Source: Bacteroidales bacterium UBA3844 | GTDB taxonomy: Bacteria; Bacteroidota; Bacteroidia; Bacteroidales; Paludibacteraceae | Direction of reading: 5' to 3' | Length of the DNA stretch: 64,000 nucleotides | NCBI GenBank assembly: GCA_002392915.1 | Contig: DGHQ01000033.1 | Location: 58,863-122,862 of the forward strand | In this document: in pieces, positions 34,696 through 42,514 of the stretch | How the letters are laid out: every line of letters starts with the position of its first letter | Position numbering within the stretch: position 1 is the first letter of the stretch | Translations under genes and position numbers: made by a program | Notes under the pieces: generated by a model | The model's database searches: none | What the model was told of the DNA's origin: nothing | Seen by the model: the letters and a program-made list of their open reading frames with translations, nothing else

Positions 34696-35370
34696 ATGGC
34701 GACAGATAGATATTCTAATATAGGAAGAAATGGAGTTGTTAAAGAAGGTATTTTTGTGAGATTCCCGGATTTGATACCTGCAAGTACAGATAATTATTCG
34801 AATAGTGAATTTCACAAAAAACTGTTGATTGTTGGAGAAAGCAATTATTTCGAGGACGGACTCGATAGTGTTTTTAAGAGTCCTCAGGAATGGTATAGTG
34901 GAGATGACACACAACATTTAGTGCCTGAAGAAAAGAAGAGAGATGTGAACAATTGGAAAGGTGGCTATAGAACATTTAATACTTTATGTAAGTCAATAAA
35001 TGGAGTATCAAATGGTTTTCATTGTGACAATATATATGAAGAAGCAATGTTCTATAACTATTTTTTGCGTCCCGCAACAATTCGCAACAACAACAAATCA
35101 TTTCAAAAAGATTGTACACAATTGGATCGTGATATCGCAGGAATCGCATTATGTGAAATTATAGAATTGGATAAACCTGATATTGTGATATTCATAAGTA
35201 AGTATGCATTTGATGAATTCAAAAAGTATATAGAATTGAAGAATTGCGATATGGGTGTTCATATTGATTTCGTCAATCATCCTGCTGTTCATTTTTCGTG
35301 GAATCATCGAAATGGGAATGGAAAACAAAAGTTTGAGAATCTGTTAAGAGAATTCTGGATTAGAAATTAA
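34696..35370 (+). CDS. UDG-superfamily-like protein, KAP partner
   Basis: A 224-residue cytosolic protein. Two motifs resemble the uracil-DNA glycosylase fold: LLIVGESNYFED (43-54), like the GxxPG/GE motif of UDG active-site loop one, and NHPAVHFSWNHRNG (194-207), like the HPS/HPA motif. NYFLRP (121-126) and PDIVIFISKYAF (161-172) fit the central sheet. No catalytic claim is safe, because the family is diverse and includes non-glycosylases. It follows the KAP gene closely and ends at a terminator. Together they look like a two-gene unit in an accessory island. Confidence 0.5.
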   Translation: MATDRYSNIGRNGVVKEGIFVRFPDLIPASTDNYSNSEFHKKLLIVGESNYFEDGLDSVFKSPQEWYSGDDTQHLVPEEKKRDVNNWKGGYRTFNTLCKSINGVSNGFHCDNIYEEAMFYNYFLRPATIRNNNKSFQKDCTQLDRDIAGIALCEIIELDKPDIVIFISKYAFDEFKKYIELKNCDMGVHIDFVNHPAVHFSWNHRNGNGKQKFENLLREFWIRN

Positions 35371-35419
35371 ATCGTGTATTTCTTGCGAAACAAGTATTGT
35401 TGTTGGAGAAATGTATATA

Positions 35420-35445
35420 GGGCATATCAAAACTGGTATGCCCTT
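35420..35445. terminator. Bidirectional terminator
   Basis: AGGGCATA/TATGCCCT stem with a 10-base loop, between the convergent UDG-like and DUF4143 genes. Confidence 0.65.
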
Positions 35446-35450
35446 TCCTA

Positions 35451-36587
35451 TTACATCACATACTCCCAAAAATTGTCTTTGTTCACCACATTAAACACGG
35501 CGTCGGGGTAGGCGTCGGCAAAAGCTTTGGGTGCTTTCGGATTCTTCTTGCCAGCTTTCATCTCAAAGGCTGTGATAATGTTGTTGTTCTCTTCAATCAA
35601 GTCGATTTCTTGCTGATCGTAGGTACGCCAGAAGTACAGATTGGTGCTTGACAGTTCATTGTGTTTCATTTTCATCCGTTCACTTATGATGAAGTTTTCC
35701 CATAATGCTCCTCTCTCTTCGCTCGACCTGTCGGCAAAAGGACGAAAATCATTCAGTACTGCATTCCTGATTCCATTGTCTTGAAAATACCATTTGGATG
35801 ATTTTGTCACCTCTTTACGTAGATTCTTGGAATAACCTCCTATTTTATATAGCACAAACACTTTTTGCAAGAGGTCGAGATATCGCTCCGCCGTGTTGCG
35901 GCTAATGCTGAGCTGTTTGCCAAGTTCATCAATCGACACTTCACTACCGACTTGGTATGCTATCAGTCGCAACAAGTCGTGCATTTTCTGAGCATTTTTA
36001 ATTCCGTCGACGGCAAGGATATCTTTGAGTAGATATGAATCTACAATTTCAGTAAGATAATGAGCTTGTTCTCCTGATGTCTCTATGCCTATAAGTTCTG
36101 GATAACTGCCATACACCAAATAGTGATCAATATTGGAGATCGTTTCAAATGCTGATTGTTGACTGCTCAATTCTTTAATGGAAAAAGGAGTGAGCATGAA
36201 GCGTGTGCAGCGTCCTACTAAAGGCTCTCCTGCCTGATTTTGCAGATCAAATGAGGAAGAACCAGTTGCTATTATAGCCAATCCTGGTATCTCGTCGACC
36301 ATAAGTTTCAATTTCATACCGATATCAGGAATATGTTGAGCTTCATCGATTGCCAACAAGTCTATTCCTGCAAACAAACGTTTGTAGTTGCTTATGGATT
36401 TGTCTGCGATCATACGTACAGTGTCGGAACTTTCTCCATTCAAGATTATTTTCTTTCCTTTGAATTCATCGTATATTTCTCTAAGAAGAAGAGTTTTCCC
36501 GACGCGACGAGCTCCATATATGAGCATCACCTTTTGTGGTTTTATCCTATTTGTGATTTGTTTTTTGAGTTCTCTTTCTATTCCCAT
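35451..36587 (-). CDS. AAA_14/DUF4143 ATPase, locus 1
   Basis: A 378-residue protein from ATG 36587. A longer frame begins with TTG at 36614, but that codon lies inside the -7 box, so it is rejected. Walker A is GARRVGKT (25-32) and Walker B LLAIDEAQ (77-83); a DUF4143 domain follows from about 190, with a winged-helix-like middle (VSIDELGKQLSISRNTAERYLDLLQKVFVLY). The last part (YFWRTYDQQEIDLIEENNNIITAFEMKAGKKNPKAP) resembles a nuclease-like DUF4143 end with E-D..E.K residues. These ATPases are common in Bacteroidota and unexplained. An iteron array lies just upstream of its promoter. Confidence 0.85.
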   Translation of the reverse strand: MGIERELKKQITNRIKPQKVMLIYGARRVGKTLLLREIYDEFKGKKIILNGESSDTVRMIADKSISNYKRLFAGIDLLAIDEAQHIPDIGMKLKLMVDEIPGLAIIATGSSSFDLQNQAGEPLVGRCTRFMLTPFSIKELSSQQSAFETISNIDHYLVYGSYPELIGIETSGEQAHYLTEIVDSYLLKDILAVDGIKNAQKMHDLLRLIAYQVGSEVSIDELGKQLSISRNTAERYLDLLQKVFVLYKIGGYSKNLRKEVTKSSKWYFQDNGIRNAVLNDFRPFADRSSEERGALWENFIISERMKMKHNELSSTNLYFWRTYDQQEIDLIEENNNIITAFEMKAGKKNPKAPKAFADAYPDAVFNVVNKDNFWEYVM

Positions 36588-36611
36588 AATGCTTTCAACC
36601 TGATTTACCTG

Positions 36612-36619
36612 CAAATATA
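36612..36619 (-). promoter_or_regulatory. -7 box of DUF4143 locus 1
   Basis: TATATTTG on the minus strand; transcription would begin near 36605, making ATG 36587 the first usable start. Confidence 0.6.
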
Positions 36620-36656
36620 AAATTTATTTGTTGACAACGTGTCGAATTTCCTAAAT

Positions 36657-36878
36657 TTCTTCAGTTAAATTGAACGAATTAACGTAAATTCGTTCAGTTA
36701 TATTAAATGATTTTAGCTAAATTTGTTCAGTCGCATTGAATGATTTTAGCTAAATTCGTTCAGTCGCATTGAATGATTTTAGCTAAATTCGTTCAGTTGC
36801 ATTGAATGATTTTAGCTAAATTCGTTCAGTCGCATTGAATGATTTTAGCTAAATTCGTTCAGTTGCATTGAATTGTTT
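36657..36878. repeat. 32-33 bp tandem iteron array, locus 1
   Basis: Seven TTCA marks at 36661, 36694, 36727, 36760, 36792, 36825 and 36858, spaced 33, 33, 33, 32, 33 and 33. The unit reads TTCGTTCAGTCGCATTGAAT then GATTTTAGCTAAA. Each contains an imperfect palindrome GTTCA-N7-TGAAT. One more unit (TTAGCTAAATTCGTTCAG) lies at 37153-37170 beyond the inserted repeat copy C. It sits 40-270 bases upstream of the minus-strand ATPase promoter. Confidence 0.85.
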
Positions 36879-37149
36879 TTAATATGGTTCTGATGAATTA
36901 CAATCTACTAATTCGAAATGACGAACATTCGAAAGACATTCCCATTCCTGATTGAATTCTCACCTCATTTTCTAAGAAAAAGACAAAGCCTTTTTGTGTC
37001 CTGTGGTTTTGTTTAATTCTCTATGCTCGCCTTCGGCTCGCACTTTAGCAGGGGGAAGGGCGTTCCGCCCTTTGTAATCCTCGTTTATGACAATTCCAAC
37101 TATCATTTTTCCCCTACTATAATATTTTTCTTATTTTGAATTGACGTTA
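36879..37149 (-). repeat. Dispersed structured repeat, copy C
   Basis: About 271 bases, minus orientation, interrupting the iteron array. It keeps the hairpin AAGGGCG-gaa-CGCCCTT (37056-37072, compare GGACG/CGTCC in copies B and D, a compensatory change), the GTGCGAGCC-gaa-GGCGAGCA hairpin and an AAAGGC...GTCTTT hairpin. Confidence 0.75.
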
Positions 37150-37285
37150 TTTTAGCTAAATTCGTTCAGTAGCGTCGCAATGTCACGTTTTTTTTTGTTT
37201 TGGGATTTCACCTTCTTTTGTCTTTGTTGAAAAGTCATATTTCAATTCTTTCCGTCAAAATTTTGAAAGTAGACGGAATTTTATG

Positions 37286-37293
37286 TAAATTTG
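37286..37293 (+). promoter_or_regulatory. -7 box of carB leader
   Basis: TAAATTTG; transcription would begin near 37300, giving a 5' leader of about 163 bases before carB. Confidence 0.6.
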
Positions 37294-37315
37294 CACGATT
37301 CAAAAAGAAGGTGGT

Positions 37316-37393
37316 ATGACGATGGTCTATGTACATAAGCAAATGGCAGTTGCGGACAATACATCCGCATGTCGTCTTACTTTTTCCTTTTAG
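37316..37393 (+). CDS. Putative carB leader peptide
   Basis: A 25-codon frame from ATG 37316 to TAG 37391-37393, reading MTMVYVHKQMAVADNTSACR then LTFSF. It has a strong ribosome-binding site (AGAAGGTGG). The codons before the stop are U-rich in RNA (ACT TTT TCC TTT), and the stop ends 1 base before the terminator stem. A hairpin TGCGGA/TCCGCA (37351-37369) lies inside and could act as a pause site. This is the layout of a pyrBI-type UTP-sensing attenuator: when UTP is scarce RNA polymerase slows in the U tract, the ribosome catches up and blocks the terminator. Function inferred. Confidence 0.55.
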   Translation: MTMVYVHKQMAVADNTSACRLTFSF

Positions 37394-37394
37394 T

Positions 37395-37427
37395 TGCGTT
37401 GGTTCTTGATTCCGACGCATTTTTTTT
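37395..37427 (+). terminator. Attenuator terminator in carB leader
   Basis: Stem TGCGTTGG/CCGACGCA (one G-T pair) with a 9-base loop and eight T residues, located between promoter and carB start, so it can abort carB transcription. Confidence 0.8.
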
Positions 37428-37463
37428 GCATTTTAGAAAAAAGAAATAAATTATTATACGGTT

Positions 37464-40400
37464 ATGATAGAAGGAATCAAAAAGGTCATTCTGCTTGGAT
37501 CCGGAGCTTTGAAGATCGGACAGGCGGGTGAGTTTGACTACTCAGGTTCGCAGGCATTGAAGGCAATGCGCGAGGAGGGTATCAGCACAGTGTTGATCAA
37601 TCCAAACATCGCAACAATCCAGACTTCTGCTGGTGTTGCAGACAAGGTGTATTTCTTGCCAATCACTCCATATTTTGTAGAGGAGGTTATCAAGAAGGAG
37701 AAACCAGACGGCATTTTGCTTGCTTTTGGTGGACAGACTGCACTTAACTGTGGTACTGAGTTGTACACAAAGGGCATTTTTGAAAAATACGGAGTTAAGG
37801 TGCTTGGCACATCTGTTGATGCTATCATGATCACTGAGGACCGTGACCTATTCGTTAAGAAACTGAATGAGATCAAGGCTCTTACTCCTAAATCTGAGGC
37901 TGTAGAGTCGATGGAGGATGCTCTTCGTGTGGCTCACGAGATTGGATTCCCTGTAATGGTTCGTTCGGCTTATGCTCTTGGCGGTCTTGGTTCAGGAGTT
38001 TGTGAGAACGAGGCTGAATTCCGTGAACTTTGCGATAGTGCGTTGGCACACTCAAAGCAGATCCTTGTAGAGGAGTCGTTGAAGGGTTGGAAGGAGATTG
38101 AGTTTGAGGTTATCCGTGATAAGAACGACCACTGCTTCACTGTTGTCCCAATGGAAAACTTCGATCCACTTGGCATCCACACAGGTGAGTCTATCGTAGT
38201 CGCTCCAATCATCTCTTTGACACAGGATCAGATCACATTCCTTCAGGAGGTTGCAAAGAAGGTTGTTCGCCACATCGGAATTGTTGGTGAGTGTAATATC
38301 CAATACGCATTCAACGCTCAGACTAACGACTACCGTATCATTGAGATCAATGCTCGTTTGAGCCGTTCTTCAGCTTTGGCTTCTAAGGCTTCTGGTTATC
38401 CATTGGCATTCGTAGCCGCTAAGTTGGCATTGGGCTACTCTCTTGACCAGATCGGTGAGATGGGTACACCTAACTCAGCATACGTCGCACCGTCTGTCGA
38501 CTATATGATTGTCAAGATTCCTCGTTGGGATTTGACTAAGTTCGCTGGTGTCGACCGTGAGATTGGTTCTTCAATGAAGTCAGTCGGTGAAATCATGTCA
38601 ATCGGTAAGTCTTTCGAGGAGATTATCCAGAAGGGTCTTCGTATGATCGGACAGGGTATGCACGGATTCGTTGGCAACAGAGACCTTGAGTTTGGCGACT
38701 TGGATAAGGAACTTTCTCATCCTACAGACTTGCGTATCTTCGCTATCGCCGCTGCTTTGGAGAAAGGTTACACAGTGGAGAGAATCGAGGAGTTGACTAA
38801 GATCGATGTTTGGTTCTTGAACAAGTTGAAGAATATCGTTGATTACACTAAGGTAATCGCTAAATATAAGACAATAGAGGATATTCCAGCAGACGTGTTG
38901 CGTGAGGCTAAACGTCTAGGATTCTCCGACTTCCAGATTGCTCGTTACTGCGAGAATCCATCTGGCAACATGGAGAAGGAGATCCTACGTGTACGTGCAT
39001 CTCGTAAGAAGAACAATATCGTTCCTGCAGTTAGAAGAATCAACACAGTCGCTTCTGAGCATCCAGAGTTGACTAACTATCTATATATGACTTACGGTGC
39101 TACAGAGCACTCAATTGATTATCACTTCAAGAATGAGAAGTCAATCGTTGTACTTGGATCGGGTGCTTACCGTATCGGCTCGTCTGTAGAGTTCGACTGG
39201 TGTTCGGTAAATGCTGTTCAGACAGCAAGAAAGTTGGGCTACAAGTCGATAATGATCAACTACAACCCTGAGACAGTCTCTACAGACTATGATATGTGCG
39301 ACAGACTTTACTTTGATGAGTTGAGCTACGAGCGTGTATTGGATGTGTTGGATTTGGAGACACCTAAGGGTGTGATCGTATCTGTAGGTGGACAGATTCC
39401 TAACAATTTGGCGATGAAGTTGCACCGTCAGAATGTTCCTATCCTTGGTACATCTCCAGTTTCGATCGACCGTGCAGAAAACCGTCACAAGTTCTCTGCA
39501 ATGCTTGACCAGCTTGGAATCGACCAGCCAAGATGGAAAGAGTTGACAAGCTTCGACGAGATTGACGCCTTCATTGACGAGGTAGGATTCCCAGTGCTGA
39601 TCCGTCCGTCATACGTGCTTTCAGGAGCTGCAATGAATGTTTGCCACAACAAAGAGCAGATGCATACATTCTTGAAGGCTGCTGCAAAGGTATCTAAAGA
39701 GTATCCTGTTGTTGTGTCTGTGTTCATGCAGGAGGCTAAGGAGATCGAGTTCGACGCGGTTGCAAAGAACGGTAAGGTGATCGAGTACGCTATTTCTGAG
39801 CATGTTGAGTTTGCAGGAGTTCACTCAGGCGACGCTACACTTGTCTTCCCAGCACAGAACATCTATTTGGAGACTGCCCGCAGAATCAAGAGAATCAGTA
39901 AGAAGATCGCTGAGGAGTTGAATATCAGTGGACCATTCAATATCCAGTTCCTTGCAAAGAACAATGATGTTAAGGTTATCGAGTGTAACTTGCGTGCATC
40001 ACGAAGCTTCCCATTCGTGTCGAAGGTGTTGAAGAGAAACTTCATCGAGACAGCTACAAAGATTATGCTTGATGTCCCTGTTGAGACACCTGATTCATCA
40101 ACATTTGATATTGACTATGTAGGAGTTAAGGCATCACAGTTTTCATTCGCACGTCTTCACAAGGCAGACCCAGTTCTTGGAGTGGACATGTCGTCGACTG
40201 GAGAGGTAGGATGTCTAGGTTCAGACTTCGAGGAGGCATTGCTAACTTCAATGATTTCAGTAGGATATCCAATCCCACAGAAGGGCATTTTGGTGTCATC
40301 TGGAGATGTGCGTGGAAAAGTAGAGCTTCTTGACGCATGCAAGATGTTGGCTGCCAAGGGATACAAGATCTACGCTACAGACGGAACACAGAAGTTCTTG

Positions 40401-40685
40401 GGCGACCACGGTATTCAGGCGACAGCTGTTTGCTGGCCAGATGAGGAGTCGAACGGAAAGGCAAACATTACTAAGTTGATGTCGAGCCATCAGATTGATT
40501 TGGTGATCAACATACCAAAGGATCAGACAAAGCGTGAGCTTACAAACGGATACAAGATCCGTCGTTCGGCAATCGACCACAATATTCCATTGTTGACAAA
40601 CGCTCGTCTTGCAAGTGCATATATCCGTGCTTTGTCTATAAAGAGTATGGCGGATATCAAGATCAAGACTTGGCAGGAGTATTAA
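37464..40685 (+). CDS. carB: Carbamoyl-phosphate synthase large subunit
   Basis: A 1073-residue synthase that makes carbamoyl phosphate from ammonia, bicarbonate and ATP for arginine and pyrimidine synthesis. Both ATP-grasp halves are intact (first half opening LLGSGALKIGQAGEFDYSGSQ, second half opening VVLGSGAYRIGSSVEFDWCS), each with the usual AYALGGLGSG or LIRPSYVLSGAAM lysine/loop region, and the C-terminal MGS-like regulatory domain from about 935 (KGYKIYATDGTQKFLGDHGI). No carA lies next to it, so its glutaminase partner must be elsewhere or it uses ammonia. A paralogue fused to CarA lies at 54 kb. Regulated by the attenuator above. Confidence 0.95.
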   Translation: MIEGIKKVILLGSGALKIGQAGEFDYSGSQALKAMREEGISTVLINPNIATIQTSAGVADKVYFLPITPYFVEEVIKKEKPDGILLAFGGQTALNCGTELYTKGIFEKYGVKVLGTSVDAIMITEDRDLFVKKLNEIKALTPKSEAVESMEDALRVAHEIGFPVMVRSAYALGGLGSGVCENEAEFRELCDSALAHSKQILVEESLKGWKEIEFEVIRDKNDHCFTVVPMENFDPLGIHTGESIVVAPIISLTQDQITFLQEVAKKVVRHIGIVGECNIQYAFNAQTNDYRIIEINARLSRSSALASKASGYPLAFVAAKLALGYSLDQIGEMGTPNSAYVAPSVDYMIVKIPRWDLTKFAGVDREIGSSMKSVGEIMSIGKSFEEIIQKGLRMIGQGMHGFVGNRDLEFGDLDKELSHPTDLRIFAIAAALEKGYTVERIEELTKIDVWFLNKLKNIVDYTKVIAKYKTIEDIPADVLREAKRLGFSDFQIARYCENPSGNMEKEILRVRASRKKNNIVPAVRRINTVASEHPELTNYLYMTYGATEHSIDYHFKNEKSIVVLGSGAYRIGSSVEFDWCSVNAVQTARKLGYKSIMINYNPETVSTDYDMCDRLYFDELSYERVLDVLDLETPKGVIVSVGGQIPNNLAMKLHRQNVPILGTSPVSIDRAENRHKFSAMLDQLGIDQPRWKELTSFDEIDAFIDEVGFPVLIRPSYVLSGAAMNVCHNKEQMHTFLKAAAKVSKEYPVVVSVFMQEAKEIEFDAVAKNGKVIEYAISEHVEFAGVHSGDATLVFPAQNIYLETARRIKRISKKIAEELNISGPFNIQFLAKNNDVKVIECNLRASRSFPFVSKVLKRNFIETATKIMLDVPVETPDSSTFDIDYVGVKASQFSFARLHKADPVLGVDMSSTGEVGCLGSDFEEALLTSMISVGYPIPQKGILVSSGDVRGKVELLDACKMLAAKGYKIYATDGTQKFLGDHGIQATAVCWPDEESNGKANITKLMSSHQIDLVINIPKDQTKRELTNGYKIRRSAIDHNIPLLTNARLASAYIRALSIKSMADIKIKTWQEY

Positions 40686-40759
40686 TAATGCTAAATTAGA
40701 AATGTGGAATGCTGAATTATAGATCTACAAATAATTAGTTGAAGCAAACCATTACGTAG

Positions 40760-40780
40760 GGGAGGGTTTCAAACCCTCCC
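40760..40780 (+). terminator. Terminator-like hairpin after carB
   Basis: GGGAGGGTTT-c-AAACCCTCCC, a 10-bp perfect stem but without a T-run; the next hairpin completes the stop. Confidence 0.6.
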
Positions 40781-40794
40781 GACAATAAAAATAG

Positions 40795-40827
40795 AAATCC
40801 CGATTCGAAAGAGTCGGGATTTTTGCT
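40795..40827 (+). terminator. Terminator after carB
   Basis: AAATCCCGATTC/GAGTCGGGATTT stem with a GAAA loop, then a T-run. Confidence 0.85.
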
Positions 40828-40871
40828 TTGTGTTGCTGATAATTAGTGTCTTAAGGAATGATGCTGTTTTT

Positions 40872-40960
40872 TTTGTTCATTATACTGAATAAAAATCTTG
40901 AATTTTGTTCGTTATGCTGAATAAAATTTTCTATTTTTGTGCATTATACTGAATAAAATA
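40872..40960. repeat. 32-bp iterons upstream of DUF4143 locus 2
   Basis: Three units with GTTC/GTTC/GTGC marks at 40875, 40907 and 40939, exact period 32. Unit: GTTCATTATACTGAATAAAA plus A/T-rich spacer. Each contains an imperfect palindrome TTCA-N6-TGAAT. The third unit overlaps a -7 box (TATTTTTG at 40932-40939) and ends at the ATPase ATG, an operator-like position. Confidence 0.85.
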
Positions 40961-42246
40961 TGAGCGTAAATAGAAACATAATAAGACAATGTATAATAGA
41001 CAAACGTGAGGAAATAGCATCTCTTGATATTGTGGAGAGACCGTTTGTGTTTGAAGATTGTGCAAACTATGTGTTTGTAGGGCTTCGTCGTGTTGGAAAA
41101 ACCTATATGCTTTATCAGCGTTTGAATCAGCTGCTTAGAAAAGGAATCGATAGAAAAGATATTTTGTTTTTGAATTTTGAAGATGAAAGATTATCAGAAA
41201 TGCAATCTGACGATCTGAATTCAATATTGGAGGTCCATTATGAAATGTCAGGTTCCGACATCAAACCGATTCTTTTTTTTGATGAAATTCAGAATGTGAA
41301 TCATTGGGATAAGTTTGTACGCCGTTTGGCTGATTCCAAATATACAATATATGTTACTGGCAGTAATGCGAAGATGTTAAGTAGCGACGTCGCTACAACA
41401 TTGGGAGGCCGTTTCTTAATTTATGATGTGTTCCCATATTCTTTTGAAGAACAATTGAAAGCGAGGAATGTAGATATAGATGAGGATTGGAAATTTTCTA
41501 CAATTCAGCAATCTAAGATGAATGCTTACTTTTCTGAATATTTCAAGTACGGCGGATTACCTGAAATCATCAATTATAAAGATAAACGATCGATGCTCCA
41601 AAGTCTGTATCAGAAAATCTATTTGGGCGATATATGTGCACGAAACAATATCCGTAACTCCAAGGTTATGGGATTGTTGATAAAGAAACTTGCTGAATGT
41701 GTAAAACAACCGACATCCTACAATAGATTACAAAATATCATAAAATCGACAGGTCAGTCAGTTACTGTAAATACTGTGATAGATTATCTCTCATTTGCTG
41801 TGGATTCATGGCTGATTTTGCCTATTGAAAATGGTTTTGCAAAGATAGGAGAACGTGAAAGTGTAAAGAAATACTACTTTATAGATAATGGAATACTAAA
41901 CTTGTTCCTTGTCGATTCTGAGACATCTCTGCTTGAAAATTTTGTTGCTGTCACTCTGTGCAAGAAGTATGGCAGGGAAAATGTTGTATATCTGAAGGGA
42001 GACAAGGAAATAGATTTCTACATTGATGAGACAAATACTGCCATCCAAGTCTCGTATTCAATAAAAGATGATAGTACAAGAAATCGAGAAGTCGATGCTT
42101 TGTATCGTTATGCTCAAACAAATAGGGATGTGAAATTGATGATTGTCACATGGGAAGAAAAAGAACATCTTGTAGTAGATGGAATATCGATTGAGGTAGT
42201 GCCTGTTTTGGATTGGATTCTGGATTTTGTTCATCATACTGAATAA
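40960..42246 (+). CDS. AAA_14/DUF4143 ATPase, locus 2
   Basis: A 428-residue ATPase. Walker A is GLRRVGKT (41-48) and Walker B ILFFDEIQ (104-111); the sequence YVTGSNAKMLSSDVATTLGGRF is the sensor region typical of this family. From about 200 a DUF4143 domain, with a winged-helix-like piece near 230-290 and an end rich in basic nuclease-type residues (ENVVYLKGDKEIDFYIDE, QVSYSIKDD). The start immediately follows a third iteron. The final codons VHHTE and the stop are part of a downstream iteron, so repeat and gene end overlap. Related to, but distinct from, locus 1. Confidence 0.85.
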   Translation: MSVNRNIIRQCIIDKREEIASLDIVERPFVFEDCANYVFVGLRRVGKTYMLYQRLNQLLRKGIDRKDILFLNFEDERLSEMQSDDLNSILEVHYEMSGSDIKPILFFDEIQNVNHWDKFVRRLADSKYTIYVTGSNAKMLSSDVATTLGGRFLIYDVFPYSFEEQLKARNVDIDEDWKFSTIQQSKMNAYFSEYFKYGGLPEIINYKDKRSMLQSLYQKIYLGDICARNNIRNSKVMGLLIKKLAECVKQPTSYNRLQNIIKSTGQSVTVNTVIDYLSFAVDSWLILPIENGFAKIGERESVKKYYFIDNGILNLFLVDSETSLLENFVAVTLCKKYGRENVVYLKGDKEIDFYIDETNTAIQVSYSIKDDSTRNREVDALYRYAQTNRDVKLMIVTWEEKEHLVVDGISIEVVPVLDWILDFVHHTE

Positions 42247-42285
42247 AATTTGCGGAATTTGTTCGGTATAATGAATAAAATTCCG
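42226..42285. repeat. 32-bp iterons at the 3' end of DUF4143 locus 2
   Basis: Two units with GTTC at 42229 and 42261, again period 32, same core as upstream. The first unit encodes the last codons of the ATPase (VHHTE then TAA). Confidence 0.82.
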
Positions 42286-42483
42286 TCTCATCAGAATAGT
42301 AGGGACAGATTTCAAACCTGCCCGTGCTTTTTTGCCCTGCCTATATTAAATTGTGCGTGTTACCTCTTGATAATCTGGTGTGCATTGCCATCAATAATCA
42401 CATCGGTAAAAAAAACTAGGTGATAAAACCAAAATGTTAGGTAAAAAATTAGGTGAAAAACATTTGAGAAATGGTGAAAAATA

Positions 42484-42491
42484 TAATTTTG
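42484..42491 (+). promoter_or_regulatory. -7 box of the Schlafen-like gene
   Basis: TAATTTTG; it lies inside the extended reading frame and points to ATG 42515 as the start. Confidence 0.55.
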
Positions 42492-42514
42492 TGCCATATA
42501 AAAAAGTTAGGGAA

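Noticed and set aside
36614..36616. TTG start that lengthens the locus 1 ATPase
   Set aside because: It lies in the -7 box, so it would not be transcribed; ATG 36587 is used.
36657..37185. CRISPR array
   Set aside because: The units are directly tandem with almost no variable spacer, and no cas gene is near.
40740..40830. Leader or riboswitch between carB and the ATPase
   Set aside because: Both hairpins follow the carB stop and fit terminators.
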